Below the pieces are notes generated by a model. That model made no database searches, was not told the origin of the DNA, and saw only the letters and a program-made list of their open reading frames with translations. Shown piece after piece: positions 1-5,720 of a stretch of 5,720 bases of DNA. The DNA comes from an uncultured Christensenellaceae bacterium (GTDB lineage Bacteria > Bacillota > Clostridia > Christensenellales > Pumilibacteraceae). Location of the stretch: assembly GCA_910588315.1 (NCBI GenBank), contig CAJUQF010000107.1, positions 721-6,440 of the forward strand. The letters are read 5' to 3'. A program made the translations under genes and the position numbers. How positions within the stretch are numbered: position 1 is the stretch's first letter; each line of letters starts with the position of its first letter.

Positions 1-714
1 ATACCGTTGAAAGTACACGGGAACAGAATCACTAGAATAGGAGACGGGGCATTTGCCGGGTCGGATATCGAAACGCTCGAATTGCAGAATAATATATACA
101 GAATAGGCGACAGAGCTTTTGAAAATTGTTATAAGCTCACCAAAATAGAAAACGAAGTCAGTAAATTGTATAATGATGACAGACAAGATTTATACAATGT
201 CGATTATGTGGGCGAAAGAGCGTTTTACGGTTGTAAACTTAACGGCAAAATAGATATTAGACGTAATATCACTCACATAGGTGATGGGGCTTTTGCGGGC
301 AGTGACAATTTGGAGATATCGGTCAATGAATTTAATACGCATTATGTTGTGTCGGACAACGTACTTTATGAGTTATTGAATAAATATGATGAAAATTATA
401 ATATTCTTTCGTCTACGATAAATAAAGCCGTTCATGCCGGAAAAGTACCGAGCAATATAACTTTGCCCGAAACTATTACCGAAATCGGCGCATATGCATT
501 CGAAGGCAATAGGTATTTGGAAACAGTGCAGTTTAACGGCAATCCCAATATAGGCGATTATGCTTTTGCCGGTTGTCCGTTGTTAGCGTTTGTTAATTAC
601 AATATTTCCGAAACGCCCGAGAGTGTCGGCACCGGAGTGTTTGACGATTGTATTGAAGAGTTTGTGATATACGTGCCGTATAAGGCGCAGTCCGCATTTA
701 AAAGCGCGTTTACC
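1..714 (+). repeat. LRR_5 / BspA-type leucine-rich repeat block (protein level)
   Basis: About seven recognisable units share the pattern [IV]G-x-x-[AV]-F-x-x-[CSN]. They lie near residues 11, 33, 68, 91, 160, 182 and 208 counted from the TTG at 7. Between units 4 and 5 is the insert typical of BspA proteins: a SDNVLYEL stretch, then a variable segment, then a LPETITEIGAYAF restart. Units 1 and 4 encode the same IGDGAFAGSD decapeptide (bases 37-66 and 277-306) but differ at several silent positions, so the duplication is old or under protein-level selection. The block is cut by the left window edge. Confidence 0.88.
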
Positions 715-2601
715 GAAAATACAGATAGCGTAAAGTCGCAAGAGCTCTTCATGGCGTTTGTAAACGACGGGGAAATTGAAAGAACTGTAACAGTTTACAA
801 AGGTGCGGACAAGGTAGAATTTTATATTCCCGAAAAAACGGGTTATGATTTCGACGGTTGGTTCGATAATCCGGAATATAAGGGCGAGCCATATACTAAC
901 GGCGGAGAATGGCAAGTCGATAACGGAATGACATTTTATGCTAAGTATACGCCTAAGAAATGTATAGTCGCGTTCAATCCAAATGGCGGAGTATTGAGCG
1001 GAATAGAATCTATTACGGTCGATTACGACAGTGTTTTTTCGCCTAATGTGACTGCTACACGCGACGGCTATACGTTCTTAGGGTGGTTCGATTCGACAGG
1101 AAGAATGTGTATAAACGCCGAAGGGCAATGCGTGCGTCCTTGGGATATAATAGAACCGACCGTACTCAAAGCGGAATGGCAGCAAAACTACTATTATATC
1201 AAGGTCAACGGGTTAAATGCTTGGTTATATAAGGACGGACTTAGTACAGAACCCATTGATATAACTTACAATAATGCATTGCTTTACAGTATAAATTTCA
1301 TTAAATATTTCAGAGATTGGTCTGGATCGTTTAAGGTGGGACAAATCTTCGATTATTTTGAGATTTACGAGAACGAAGCCATCAATTGGGAAACGGAATT
1401 GAAATCTGCAGATAGCGGAGATACTATTGTAGTTACGCCTATTTGGCGGTCGGAAAGATATGCTGTGATATTAAATTACCAATTCGAAAACAAAACCGGC
1501 GAATATATAGCTACATACGGTCAATCGTATAAGTTTCCCGAGATAGCGCGGACGGACTATAAATTATTAGGCTGGTACAGAGATAAGGATTGTAAAATAC
1601 CCTTTACCGATATACTTTGGTCTACCGATCTTTCGCCGAATGTTCAAAGCGACACGCCTACAATTTCATATACTTTTTATGCGAAATGGCAGAAAATGAC
1701 ATACATTGTAGACTATTGCACGGTCGGCACAACTGTCGCGTCATCTGTAGAATATAAATGCAATACATATTACTATTTAAAGTCTTTTACTAAAACAGGG
1801 CATGCGCTGCAAGGTTGGGCATTGACTAACGGCGGAAGCGTTACATATGCAAGCGGCGCCCGATTGAATAATTTAGCGCCGCCGGAAGGACGCATTAAGT
1901 TATATGCCGTATGGAAAGCAAATGAATATAATATCAATTTTAAGTATTTGATGACTAATATGTATGCCGCGCCGAGTGTATTTACATACGGTGTGGGGCT
2001 GTCAAGCGGGTCTATGCCTTTTGTCAGAGTGCGAGGCGGTACAGGACGGGATTATTCGCTTGGAGATGATTTCTTCGGCTGGTATTCCGATGCAGCGTGT
2101 ACCGTTAAAGTATCGTCTATTCCGAGTACGCGAACGAGTAATATTACGCTGTATGCTAAATATCGATTCAATACGATGGGATTGGAAGATCGTTCAACCT
2201 ATAAAGTAACAGATACGGGGGTGATGAAACAACCAAGTTTCGACGTAACGTTTATGCTTAAAACGGCATATTATCCTATGACTCAAAACACAAACTTAAA
2301 AAGCATAAAGATAGAAATATCGTTCACCATGTGGCGAGTAGATAATGGATATCAATACGTTGTTTTATATTATGGTGATAAAATTCTTAGATCGTACAAA
2401 TATGATATGGATAGCGGCAAATCATATAAAAGAAATTATGTGTATTACGCAAGTATAGAAGATTTTAAAGATGGTGATGAATTTACATTGCGTTTTCACG
2501 CTGACGGAGTATCCTCGGATGATTGGAAATTTAATAATATGAATATAAACGTATGGCTGACAGATGATGAGCCCGATTTATTTAAGCCGCAAGAAAAGTA
2601 A
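1..2601 (+). CDS. Large LRR (BspA-like) and InlB-type repeat surface protein, 5' end missing
   Basis: This is the 3' part (866 codons plus TAA) of a probable secreted or cell-surface repeat protein. The frame is open from base 1 and the first possible start, TTG at 7, sits inside a leucine-rich repeat, so the true start is upstream; no signal peptide can be seen. Counting residues from that TTG, 1-236 are BspA/LRR_5 repeats with IGDGAF-, IGDRAF- and VGERAF-like units, ending in a typical IYVPYKAQSAF cap. Residues about 260-721 hold six InlB/Listeria-Bacteroides (Flg_new-type) repeats with GYxFxGWF and TFYAKY/LYAVW landmarks. Residues 722-864 are an unassigned beta-rich domain. Such proteins usually mediate adhesion or protein and glycan binding; this role is inferred. 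The visible C-terminus has no LPXTG motif, membrane helix or surface-layer homology domain, so any anchor must be N-terminal or absent. The gene is visibly richer in A+T than the genes to its right. The fold assignment is secure; the exact function is unknown. Confidence 0.9.
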   Translation: MPLKVHGNRITRIGDGAFAGSDIETLELQNNIYRIGDRAFENCYKLTKIENEVSKLYNDDRQDLYNVDYVGERAFYGCKLNGKIDIRRNITHIGDGAFAGSDNLEISVNEFNTHYVVSDNVLYELLNKYDENYNILSSTINKAVHAGKVPSNITLPETITEIGAYAFEGNRYLETVQFNGNPNIGDYAFAGCPLLAFVNYNISETPESVGTGVFDDCIEEFVIYVPYKAQSAFKSAFTENTDSVKSQELFMAFVNDGEIERTVTVYKGADKVEFYIPEKTGYDFDGWFDNPEYKGEPYTNGGEWQVDNGMTFYAKYTPKKCIVAFNPNGGVLSGIESITVDYDSVFSPNVTATRDGYTFLGWFDSTGRMCINAEGQCVRPWDIIEPTVLKAEWQQNYYYIKVNGLNAWLYKDGLSTEPIDITYNNALLYSINFIKYFRDWSGSFKVGQIFDYFEIYENEAINWETELKSADSGDTIVVTPIWRSERYAVILNYQFENKTGEYIATYGQSYKFPEIARTDYKLLGWYRDKDCKIPFTDILWSTDLSPNVQSDTPTISYTFYAKWQKMTYIVDYCTVGTTVASSVEYKCNTYYYLKSFTKTGHALQGWALTNGGSVTYASGARLNNLAPPEGRIKLYAVWKANEYNINFKYLMTNMYAAPSVFTYGVGLSSGSMPFVRVRGGTGRDYSLGDDFFGWYSDAACTVKVSSIPSTRTSNITLYAKYRFNTMGLEDRSTYKVTDTGVMKQPSFDVTFMLKTAYYPMTQNTNLKSIKIEISFTMWRVDNGYQYVVLYYGDKILRSYKYDMDSGKSYKRNYVYYASIEDFKDGDEFTLRFHADGVSSDDWKFNNMNINVWLTDDEPDLFKPQEK
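784..2172 (+). repeat. Six tandem InlB-type (Listeria-Bacteroides) repeats (protein level)
   Basis: Successive modules of roughly 57-90 residues each follow the pattern of opening beta strand, GY-x-F/L-x-GW, a variable loop, then a closing aromatic strand. The GW landmarks are GYDFDGWF (residues 279-286), GYTFLGWF (354-361), YKLLGWY (518-524), HALQGWA (599-605) and DDFFGWY (687-693). The closing strands include TFYAKYT, LKAEWQ, TFYAKWQ, KLYAVWK and TLYAKYR. The module between the second and fourth (residues 394-482) lacks GW and has RDWSG in its place. These modules act as beta-grasp-like stalks or binding units in InlB and related surface proteins; that role is transferred from family knowledge. 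Confidence 0.85.
2170..2598 (+). other. Unassigned beta-rich C-terminal domain of the surface protein
   Basis: Residues 722-864 follow the last InlB-type repeat and do not continue its pattern. The segment alternates hydrophobic and polar residues as in a beta sandwich: SIKIEISFTMW, YVVLYYG and FTLRFHADG, ending in a DDWKFNNMNINVWL strand pair. That closing pattern recalls jelly-roll carbohydrate-binding modules, but I cannot assign a family from the sequence alone. The extreme end is acidic and short, with no sorting signal. Confidence 0.5.
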
Positions 2602-2622
2602 TTATTAAATCATTGATTTACA

Positions 2623-2653
2623 CAATAAGCCCGGCATTTTGTCGGGCTTGTTG
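2623..2653 (+). terminator. Rho-independent-type hairpin between convergent genes
   Basis: A 13-bp stem (CAATAAGCCCGGC paired with GTCGGGCTTGTTG, with two G-T wobbles) closes a five-base ATTTT loop, 21 bases after the stop of the surface-protein gene. The following plus-strand sequence is only moderately T-rich (CGTTTATAAAT). Because birA converges from the other side and stops at 2683, the same hairpin probably also ends birA transcripts on the minus strand, although no strong U-tract is visible in either direction. Confidence 0.82.
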
Positions 2654-2682
2654 CGTTTATAAATATCGTTAAAAATACAAAT

Positions 2683-3411
2683 TCATTCTGCGGCGCGTAT
2701 TATCGATACTTCGCCGGCGTCGACGGCAACCGTGGCATTGCCGATACGTACTATAAGCGAGCCGTCGGCGTCCACTTTTTCGGCAAAACCTCTTACTCTC
2801 GTTCCGCTGTAATCGAACTCTACCATCTTGCCGACGTTTATGCAAAACTTACTGTATTTTTCGTTATCGAACGTAGCTATCGACGCTCTGCGTATTTGGT
2901 TTATAAGACCGGTGACGAACGCGCTTGCACGCGACTCGGGCGCGTCGAGCGATATTGCGACGTCGGATAATCCCGCTTTCTCGAATTCTTTTTTATCGGT
3001 CGCGTAATTGATCCCTATGCCGACGAGATACTCGGCTTTGCGCGGACATTTGCATAATATTCCCGCGGCTTTTTTGCCGTTGAAAAAAATATCGTTTACC
3101 CATTTGAGATCGGTTTTCAGCCCGAGCATTGTGTATATAGTATCGTGCAGGGCAAGCCCTACCGCAGGGGTGAGCGTGTGCGGATCGATATAGACGCCCA
3201 TAAGCCGCATTACGATATATAGTCCGCCGCGCGGGGAGGCGAACGTGTGATCGCCTCTGCCTACGCCTTTTTCCTGGCTCTGAGCGATGATGACGTCGTA
3301 TTTTCCTATCTCGTCGAAAGTGGAAACGCACGAGTCGACGATTTTTATGTTTCGCCCTGTATGGAGTTTTATGAACTTCTCGTTGAGTATCATAAATATA
3401 TTATAAATCAT
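2683..3411 (-). CDS. birA: Biotin--[acetyl-CoA-carboxylase] ligase, short (non-regulatory) type
   Basis: This enzyme activates biotin with ATP and attaches it to the lysine of a biotin carboxyl carrier domain (acetyl-CoA carboxylase or a related decarboxylase) in the cytoplasm. It has 242 residues from the first ATG and lacks the N-terminal helix-turn-helix of bifunctional BirA, so it should be catalytic only. Visible marks are DSCVSTFDE (26-34), a substrate loop GVGRGDHTFASPRGG (49-63), KWVNDI (103-108, usually KWPNDI), GKKAAGIL with the likely catalytic Lys114, GIGIN (131-135), and an SH3-like C-terminal domain ending in AGEVSI. The substrate loop is divergent: the Arg matching E. coli Arg118 is kept (Arg52), but the position of Arg116 is Val and that of Arg121 is His. 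Neither possible ATG has a Shine-Dalgarno site. A promoter overlaps the first codons, so the ATG at 3393 (Met7, giving 236 residues) is the likelier start. The gene converges on the surface-protein gene and diverges from tyrS. Confidence 0.92.
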   Translation of the reverse strand: MIYNIFMILNEKFIKLHTGRNIKIVDSCVSTFDEIGKYDVIIAQSQEKGVGRGDHTFASPRGGLYIVMRLMGVYIDPHTLTPAVGLALHDTIYTMLGLKTDLKWVNDIFFNGKKAAGILCKCPRKAEYLVGIGINYATDKKEFEKAGLSDVAISLDAPESRASAFVTGLINQIRRASIATFDNEKYSKFCINVGKMVEFDYSGTRVRGFAEKVDADGSLIVRIGNATVAVDAGEVSIIRAAE

Positions 3412-3428
3412 TATTTTATCAAAATCAA
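3400..3428 (-). promoter_or_regulatory. birA promoter, sigma-A type, overlapping the annotated 5' end
   Basis: On the minus strand TTGATT (3428-3423) and a perfect TATAAT (3405-3400) are separated by 17 bases. The expected transcription start is near 3393, exactly at the second in-frame ATG of birA and downstream of the first ATG at 3411. A weaker alternative, TTGCAA (3442-3437) with TAAAAT (3418-3413) and an 18-base spacer, would also start inside the longest reading frame. Confidence 0.6.
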
Positions 3429-3440
3429 GTTTACCGTTGC

Positions 3441-3480
3441 AAAAGGTTGATATTTATCGAAAAAAGGTTTACAATTATCG
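3441..3480 (+). repeat. Imperfect 19-bp direct repeat, 21-bp period, over the tyrS promoter
   Basis: AAAAGGTTGATATTTATCG (3441-3459) and AAAAGGTTTACAATTATCG (3462-3480) match at 16 of 19 positions. They start 21 bases apart, about two helical turns. The first copy contains the tyrS -35 element and the second contains its -10 element. It could be an operator pair, a duplicated promoter segment, or chance in an AT-rich stretch. Confidence 0.55.
3447..3475 (+). promoter_or_regulatory. tyrS promoter, sigma-A type
   Basis: TTGATA (3447-3452) and TACAAT (3470-3475) are spaced by 17 bases, which predicts transcription from about 3482 and a leader of about 30 bases. That leader is too short for a T-box, so tyrS here shows no tRNA-sensing riboswitch. 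The ribosome binding site GGAG lies at 3498-3501, ten bases before the ATG at 3512. Confidence 0.68.
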
Positions 3481-3511
3481 TATATTATTCGTTTAACGGA
3501 GATTTTTATTT

Positions 3512-4726
3512 ATGAGAGAAAACGTATTCGACATACTTGAACGCCGCGGCTTTATAAAACAGACCGTTTATAAAGACGATCTTTATGCGCTTTTGGGTTC
3601 GCAGTCGGTTACGTTTTATTGCGGATTCGATCCGACGGCGGACAGTCTGCACATCGGGCATTTCATTCCGCTCATGGTCGCGTCGATAATGCAGAAGGCG
3701 GGACACAAGCCCATTCTTTTGGTCGGCGGCGGCACGGCAATGGTAGGCGATCCGTCCGGGCGTAACGATATGCGGCAGATGATGACGCGCGAAACAATAG
3801 AGAGTTACGTGGAGAAAATCAAGCCGCAGCTCGCGCGTTTTGTCAGTTTCGAAGGCGAGAATGCGGCGCGTATAGTGAATAATGCCGATTGGCTGTGCAA
3901 TCTGAATTATATCGATTTTCTGCGCGATTACGGCGCGTATCTGTCCGTCAACAAGATGCTCACCGCCGATTGCTTTAAGACGCGTTTGGAAAAAGGCTTG
4001 AGCTTTTTGGAGTTCAATTACATGCCCATGCAAGCATACGATTTTTTGCGTTTGTATTCCGATTACGGTTGTATGCTCGAGATAGGCGGCAACGATCAGT
4101 GGAGCAATATCCTTGCCGGTGCGGACTTTATACGCCGTGCGCTCAGAAAGGATGCGTATGCGCTTACATGTTCTTTGCTCGAAACCAAGGACGGCAAAAA
4201 AATGGGCAAGACGCAGAAGGGTGCGCTGTGGCTCGACGAGAGCAAAACCACGCCGTACGAGATGTATCAGTATTTTCGCAACGTCGACGACGAAGAAGTG
4301 GAAAACTGCATGAAGATGCTCACATATATGCCGCTCGAAGAAATCTCGGAGCTTTGCGCGCACCGCGACGAGCGTATCAATAACGCAAAAAAGCGACTGG
4401 CGTACGAGGTCGTTAAGATCATTCACGGCGAAAAGGCGGCAAGCGACGCGATGACTCAGGCTCAGGCGGCGTTCGAGGGCGGTAACAGCGAAATGCCTAC
4501 GGTGACGATTGCTGCCGACGGCAATACCGGGCTTCTCGATCTTATGGTCGCGTGTAAGGTCTGCGCATCTAAGGGCGAGGCGCGTCGGCTTATCGAGGGC
4601 GGCGGCGTCAGGCTCGACGATAAAAAAGTGACGGACGTAACGGGCAAGATTGCCGATTATACCGATAAAAACGAGTTCGTGCTTTGCAAGGGCAAAAAGA
4701 CCAGGCTCAAAGTCGTTACGAAATAA
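3512..4726 (+). CDS. tyrS: Tyrosine--tRNA ligase (type 1 TyrRS)
   Basis: TyrS charges tRNA-Tyr with tyrosine, using ATP, for cytoplasmic translation. The 404 residues fit the type 1 bacterial family. The tyrosine and ATP site is seen as YCGFDPTADSLHIGH (36-50), with the class I HIGH signature at 47-50. The GGGTAMVGDPSG loop (72-83), the tyrosine-binding set Tyr170, Gln174 and Asp177 in the YMPMQAYDF region, GGNDQW (192-197) and the KMSKS-equivalent KMGKT (230-234) are all present. The C-terminal S4 RNA-binding domain occupies about 340-400 (CKVCASKGEARRLIEGGGVRL). The ATG at 3512 is chosen because GGAG lies ten bases upstream and the protein begins where family members do. It is first in an apparent operon, and its stop shares a base with the next gene's start. 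The sequence looks intact and functional; a second, biosynthetic or stress tyrosyl synthetase elsewhere cannot be excluded. Confidence 0.97.
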   Translation: MRENVFDILERRGFIKQTVYKDDLYALLGSQSVTFYCGFDPTADSLHIGHFIPLMVASIMQKAGHKPILLVGGGTAMVGDPSGRNDMRQMMTRETIESYVEKIKPQLARFVSFEGENAARIVNNADWLCNLNYIDFLRDYGAYLSVNKMLTADCFKTRLEKGLSFLEFNYMPMQAYDFLRLYSDYGCMLEIGGNDQWSNILAGADFIRRALRKDAYALTCSLLETKDGKKMGKTQKGALWLDESKTTPYEMYQYFRNVDDEEVENCMKMLTYMPLEEISELCAHRDERINNAKKRLAYEVVKIIHGEKAASDAMTQAQAAFEGGNSEMPTVTIAADGNTGLLDLMVACKVCASKGEARRLIEGGGVRLDDKKVTDVTGKIADYTDKNEFVLCKGKKTRLKVVTK

Positions 4727-5331
4727 TGATAACTTGCGTAGCGCCCGGCGAATACGAGCTTGACGTCAAGCGTTCGCGGTTCATAGCGATTTCTTATCGT
4801 ATCGAAAGTCGCGACGACGTCGGACCTATAATTGCCGAACTTAAAAACAAGCATATCGGAGCAAGGCATGTTTGTTACGCATTTATAGCGGATGAAAAAG
4901 GCGATGATTTCGGTTACGACGATAACGGCGAACCGAGCGGTACTGCCGGTAAACCGATATATTCTGCGCTTGCCGCGTCCGGCGCATGCAAAACGCTCAT
5001 AGCAGTCGTGAGATACTTCGGCGGCGTGAAACTCGGTGCGGGCGGTCTTACTCGCGCGTATCGTGAAAGCGCAGTCGGATTGATAGACAATGTCGGATTG
5101 ATAAGAGCCGAGTACTATGCCGAGTATGCGCTATGCTGTACGGGCGACGAGTATAAGCGGTTCATGGGTTCGACGCGCAATATTTGTACCGTGGAACGCA
5201 TAGAGTATGCCGAAAAGGTAAAGTGCCTGGTTAAGGTTTCGATCGAAAAGGAGAACGAGCTTTTACGTGCGGCAAGTATTGCGAAAGTATCGCCTGAACG
5301 CATCGGCGTCAGATGTTTGACGATACAATAG
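4726..5331 (+). CDS. IMPACT / YigZ (YvyE) family protein
   Basis: This 201-residue protein belongs to the UPF0029/IMPACT family (E. coli YigZ, B. subtilis YvyE). The family's molecular role in bacteria is not settled; eukaryotic IMPACT is linked to translational control. The N-terminal IMPACT domain shows KRSRFIA (15-21), ARHVCYAF (46-53), YDDNGEPSGTAGKPI (64-78) and the family signature RYFGGVKLGAGGLTRAY (96-112). The second part (about 130-200) fits the ferredoxin-like DUF1949 domain. The ATG at 4726 is preferred to an in-frame TTG at 4684. It overlaps the tyrS stop by one base (TAATG), puts the first residues where relatives start, and avoids a 14-residue extension lying wholly inside tyrS. 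No clear Shine-Dalgarno site precedes it, so translation is probably coupled to termination of tyrS. The next gene begins 19 bases downstream, which supports one transcript. Confidence 0.92.
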   Translation: MITCVAPGEYELDVKRSRFIAISYRIESRDDVGPIIAELKNKHIGARHVCYAFIADEKGDDFGYDDNGEPSGTAGKPIYSALAASGACKTLIAVVRYFGGVKLGAGGLTRAYRESAVGLIDNVGLIRAEYYAEYALCCTGDEYKRFMGSTRNICTVERIEYAEKVKCLVKVSIEKENELLRAASIAKVSPERIGVRCLTIQ

Positions 5332-5350
5332 TGTATTGGAGTAACCGAAA

Positions 5351-5720
5351 ATGAAACAATCGGATATAATAATCGAACAGTTAAGATCGGTGTGCGGTCT
5401 GTCTGCGGAGAGCGTCGAGCTGCCCGATCTTCCCATGTCTAACGGGATATTATGTGACGAGGTTAACGGCAAGACGGTTTTTGCGGTGCATGCCTGCGGC
5501 GGAAAAACTATGGCGTTTGCTATACGCGGAACGGACGATAAGGCGCATGTCACGGCGGCGCTCGCGCGTGAGTTTGCGACGATGCTTGTCGGTAAGTCGA
5601 TAAATGCGGATCCCGTCAAGGAATTTTTGGAAGGCGCGGGCGAGATACCTCAGGGCGTTCATGTCGGTAAGGCGGACTATTATGTATTTGCCATATATAC
5701 ATCGTCGCTCGAGCGCAATG
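5351..5720 (+). CDS. Unrecognised protein, 3' end outside the window (possibly a PucR/CdaR-like regulator)
   Basis: The frame runs without a stop from ATG at 5351 to the window end (123 full codons). GGAG at 5338-5341 is a well-placed ribosome binding site, nine bases before the ATG. The protein starts MKQSDIIIEQLRSVCG. It continues with a soluble, mixed alpha/beta sequence containing short strands (KTVFAVHACGG, KTMAFAIRG), a helical stretch (about 65-80), and a DYYVFAIYTSS strand near the cut end (109-119). There is no signal peptide or membrane helix. The layout of a small sensory region, a helical linker and a YYVFAIY-type strand recalls the N-terminal part of PucR/CdaR-type helix-turn-helix regulators, but no diagnostic motif is visible and the C-terminal half is missing. 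Treat it as hypothetical. Its position 19 bases after the YigZ-family gene suggests cotranscription with tyrS. Confidence 0.75.
   Translation, partial: MKQSDIIIEQLRSVCGLSAESVELPDLPMSNGILCDEVNGKTVFAVHACGGKTMAFAIRGTDDKAHVTAALAREFATMLVGKSINADPVKEFLEGAGEIPQGVHVGKADYYVFAIYTSSLERN

Noticed and set aside
37..306. Identical IGDGAFAGSD-coding segments as a possible recent duplication or recombination site
   Set aside because: The nucleotide copies differ at many silent positions, so they reflect conserved LRR consensus rather than a recent DNA repeat.
583..915. A 110-codon minus-strand frame opposite the LRR to InlB-repeat junction
   Set aside because: It lies antisense to a continuous repeat-protein frame, with no ribosome binding site or recognisable domain seen.
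2606..2620. Palindrome TAAATCATTGATTTA just after the surface-protein stop
   Set aside because: The seven-base arms are perfect, but a one-base centre cannot form a hairpin loop. It is AT-rich and sits between a stop codon and a terminator, so chance is the simplest explanation.
3476..3511. Possible T-box or other riboswitch before tyrS
   Set aside because: The predicted leader is only about 30 bases, with no stem-loops, T-box sequence or terminator. It is far too short for any such element.
3506..4426. A 306-codon open frame on the minus strand opposite tyrS
   Set aside because: It lies entirely antisense to a clear tyrosyl-tRNA synthetase. Its translation (many His, Arg and Ile residues) is typical of a frame mirrored from GC-biased codons, and it has no recognisable domain.
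4684..4725. In-frame TTG start giving a 14-residue longer YigZ-family protein
   Set aside because: The extension lies wholly inside the tyrS S4-domain coding region and is unlike the family N-terminus. The ATG at 4726 with the TAATG overlap is the natural start.
5263..5662. Overlapping minus-strand open frames of 118 and 70 codons near the right end
   Set aside because: They are antisense to the YigZ-family gene and the last plus-strand gene, which have better starts, spacing and (for YigZ) family motifs.

Overview
The window looks like a contig from a mid-GC Firmicutes genome, most plausibly an uncultured gut-type Clostridia lineage. This is inferred from the mixture of a BspA-type leucine-rich-repeat surface protein carrying InlB-type (Listeria-Bacteroides) repeats, a short biotin ligase with no DNA-binding domain, and a type 1 tyrosyl-tRNA synthetase. 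No rRNA or other taxonomic marker is present, so the assignment is tentative.

Bases 1-2601 (+) hold the 3' part of a large, AT-rich, probably secreted repeat protein. It has an LRR_5/BspA block, six InlB-type repeats (one degenerate) and an unassigned beta-rich C-terminal domain. The reading frame is open to the first base, so the true start and any signal peptide lie upstream. A strong hairpin at 2623-2653 separates it from the convergent birA gene (2683-3411, -), a biotin-protein ligase of the short, non-regulatory class.

The roughly 100 bp between birA and tyrS carries divergent promoters: TTGATT-N17-TATAAT for birA and TTGATA-N17-TACAAT for tyrS. An imperfect 19-bp direct repeat with a 21-bp period covers the tyrS promoter. 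The birA promoter overlaps the first codons of the longest birA frame, which suggests the real start is the second ATG.

From 3512 to the window end (+) is a compact operon: tyrS, an IMPACT/YigZ-family protein whose ATG shares one base with the tyrS stop, and 19 bp later the 5' end of an unrecognised protein that runs off the window. Base composition changes visibly between the AT-rich repeat-protein gene and the GC-richer housekeeping genes.

The housekeeping part is ordinary. I see no CRISPR array, tRNA or rRNA gene, transposase, phage gene or defence system, and no convincing undescribed system. The points most worth following are the unassigned C-terminal domain of the surface protein, the birA start and leaderless question, the repeat over the tyrS promoter, and the identity of the last ORF.
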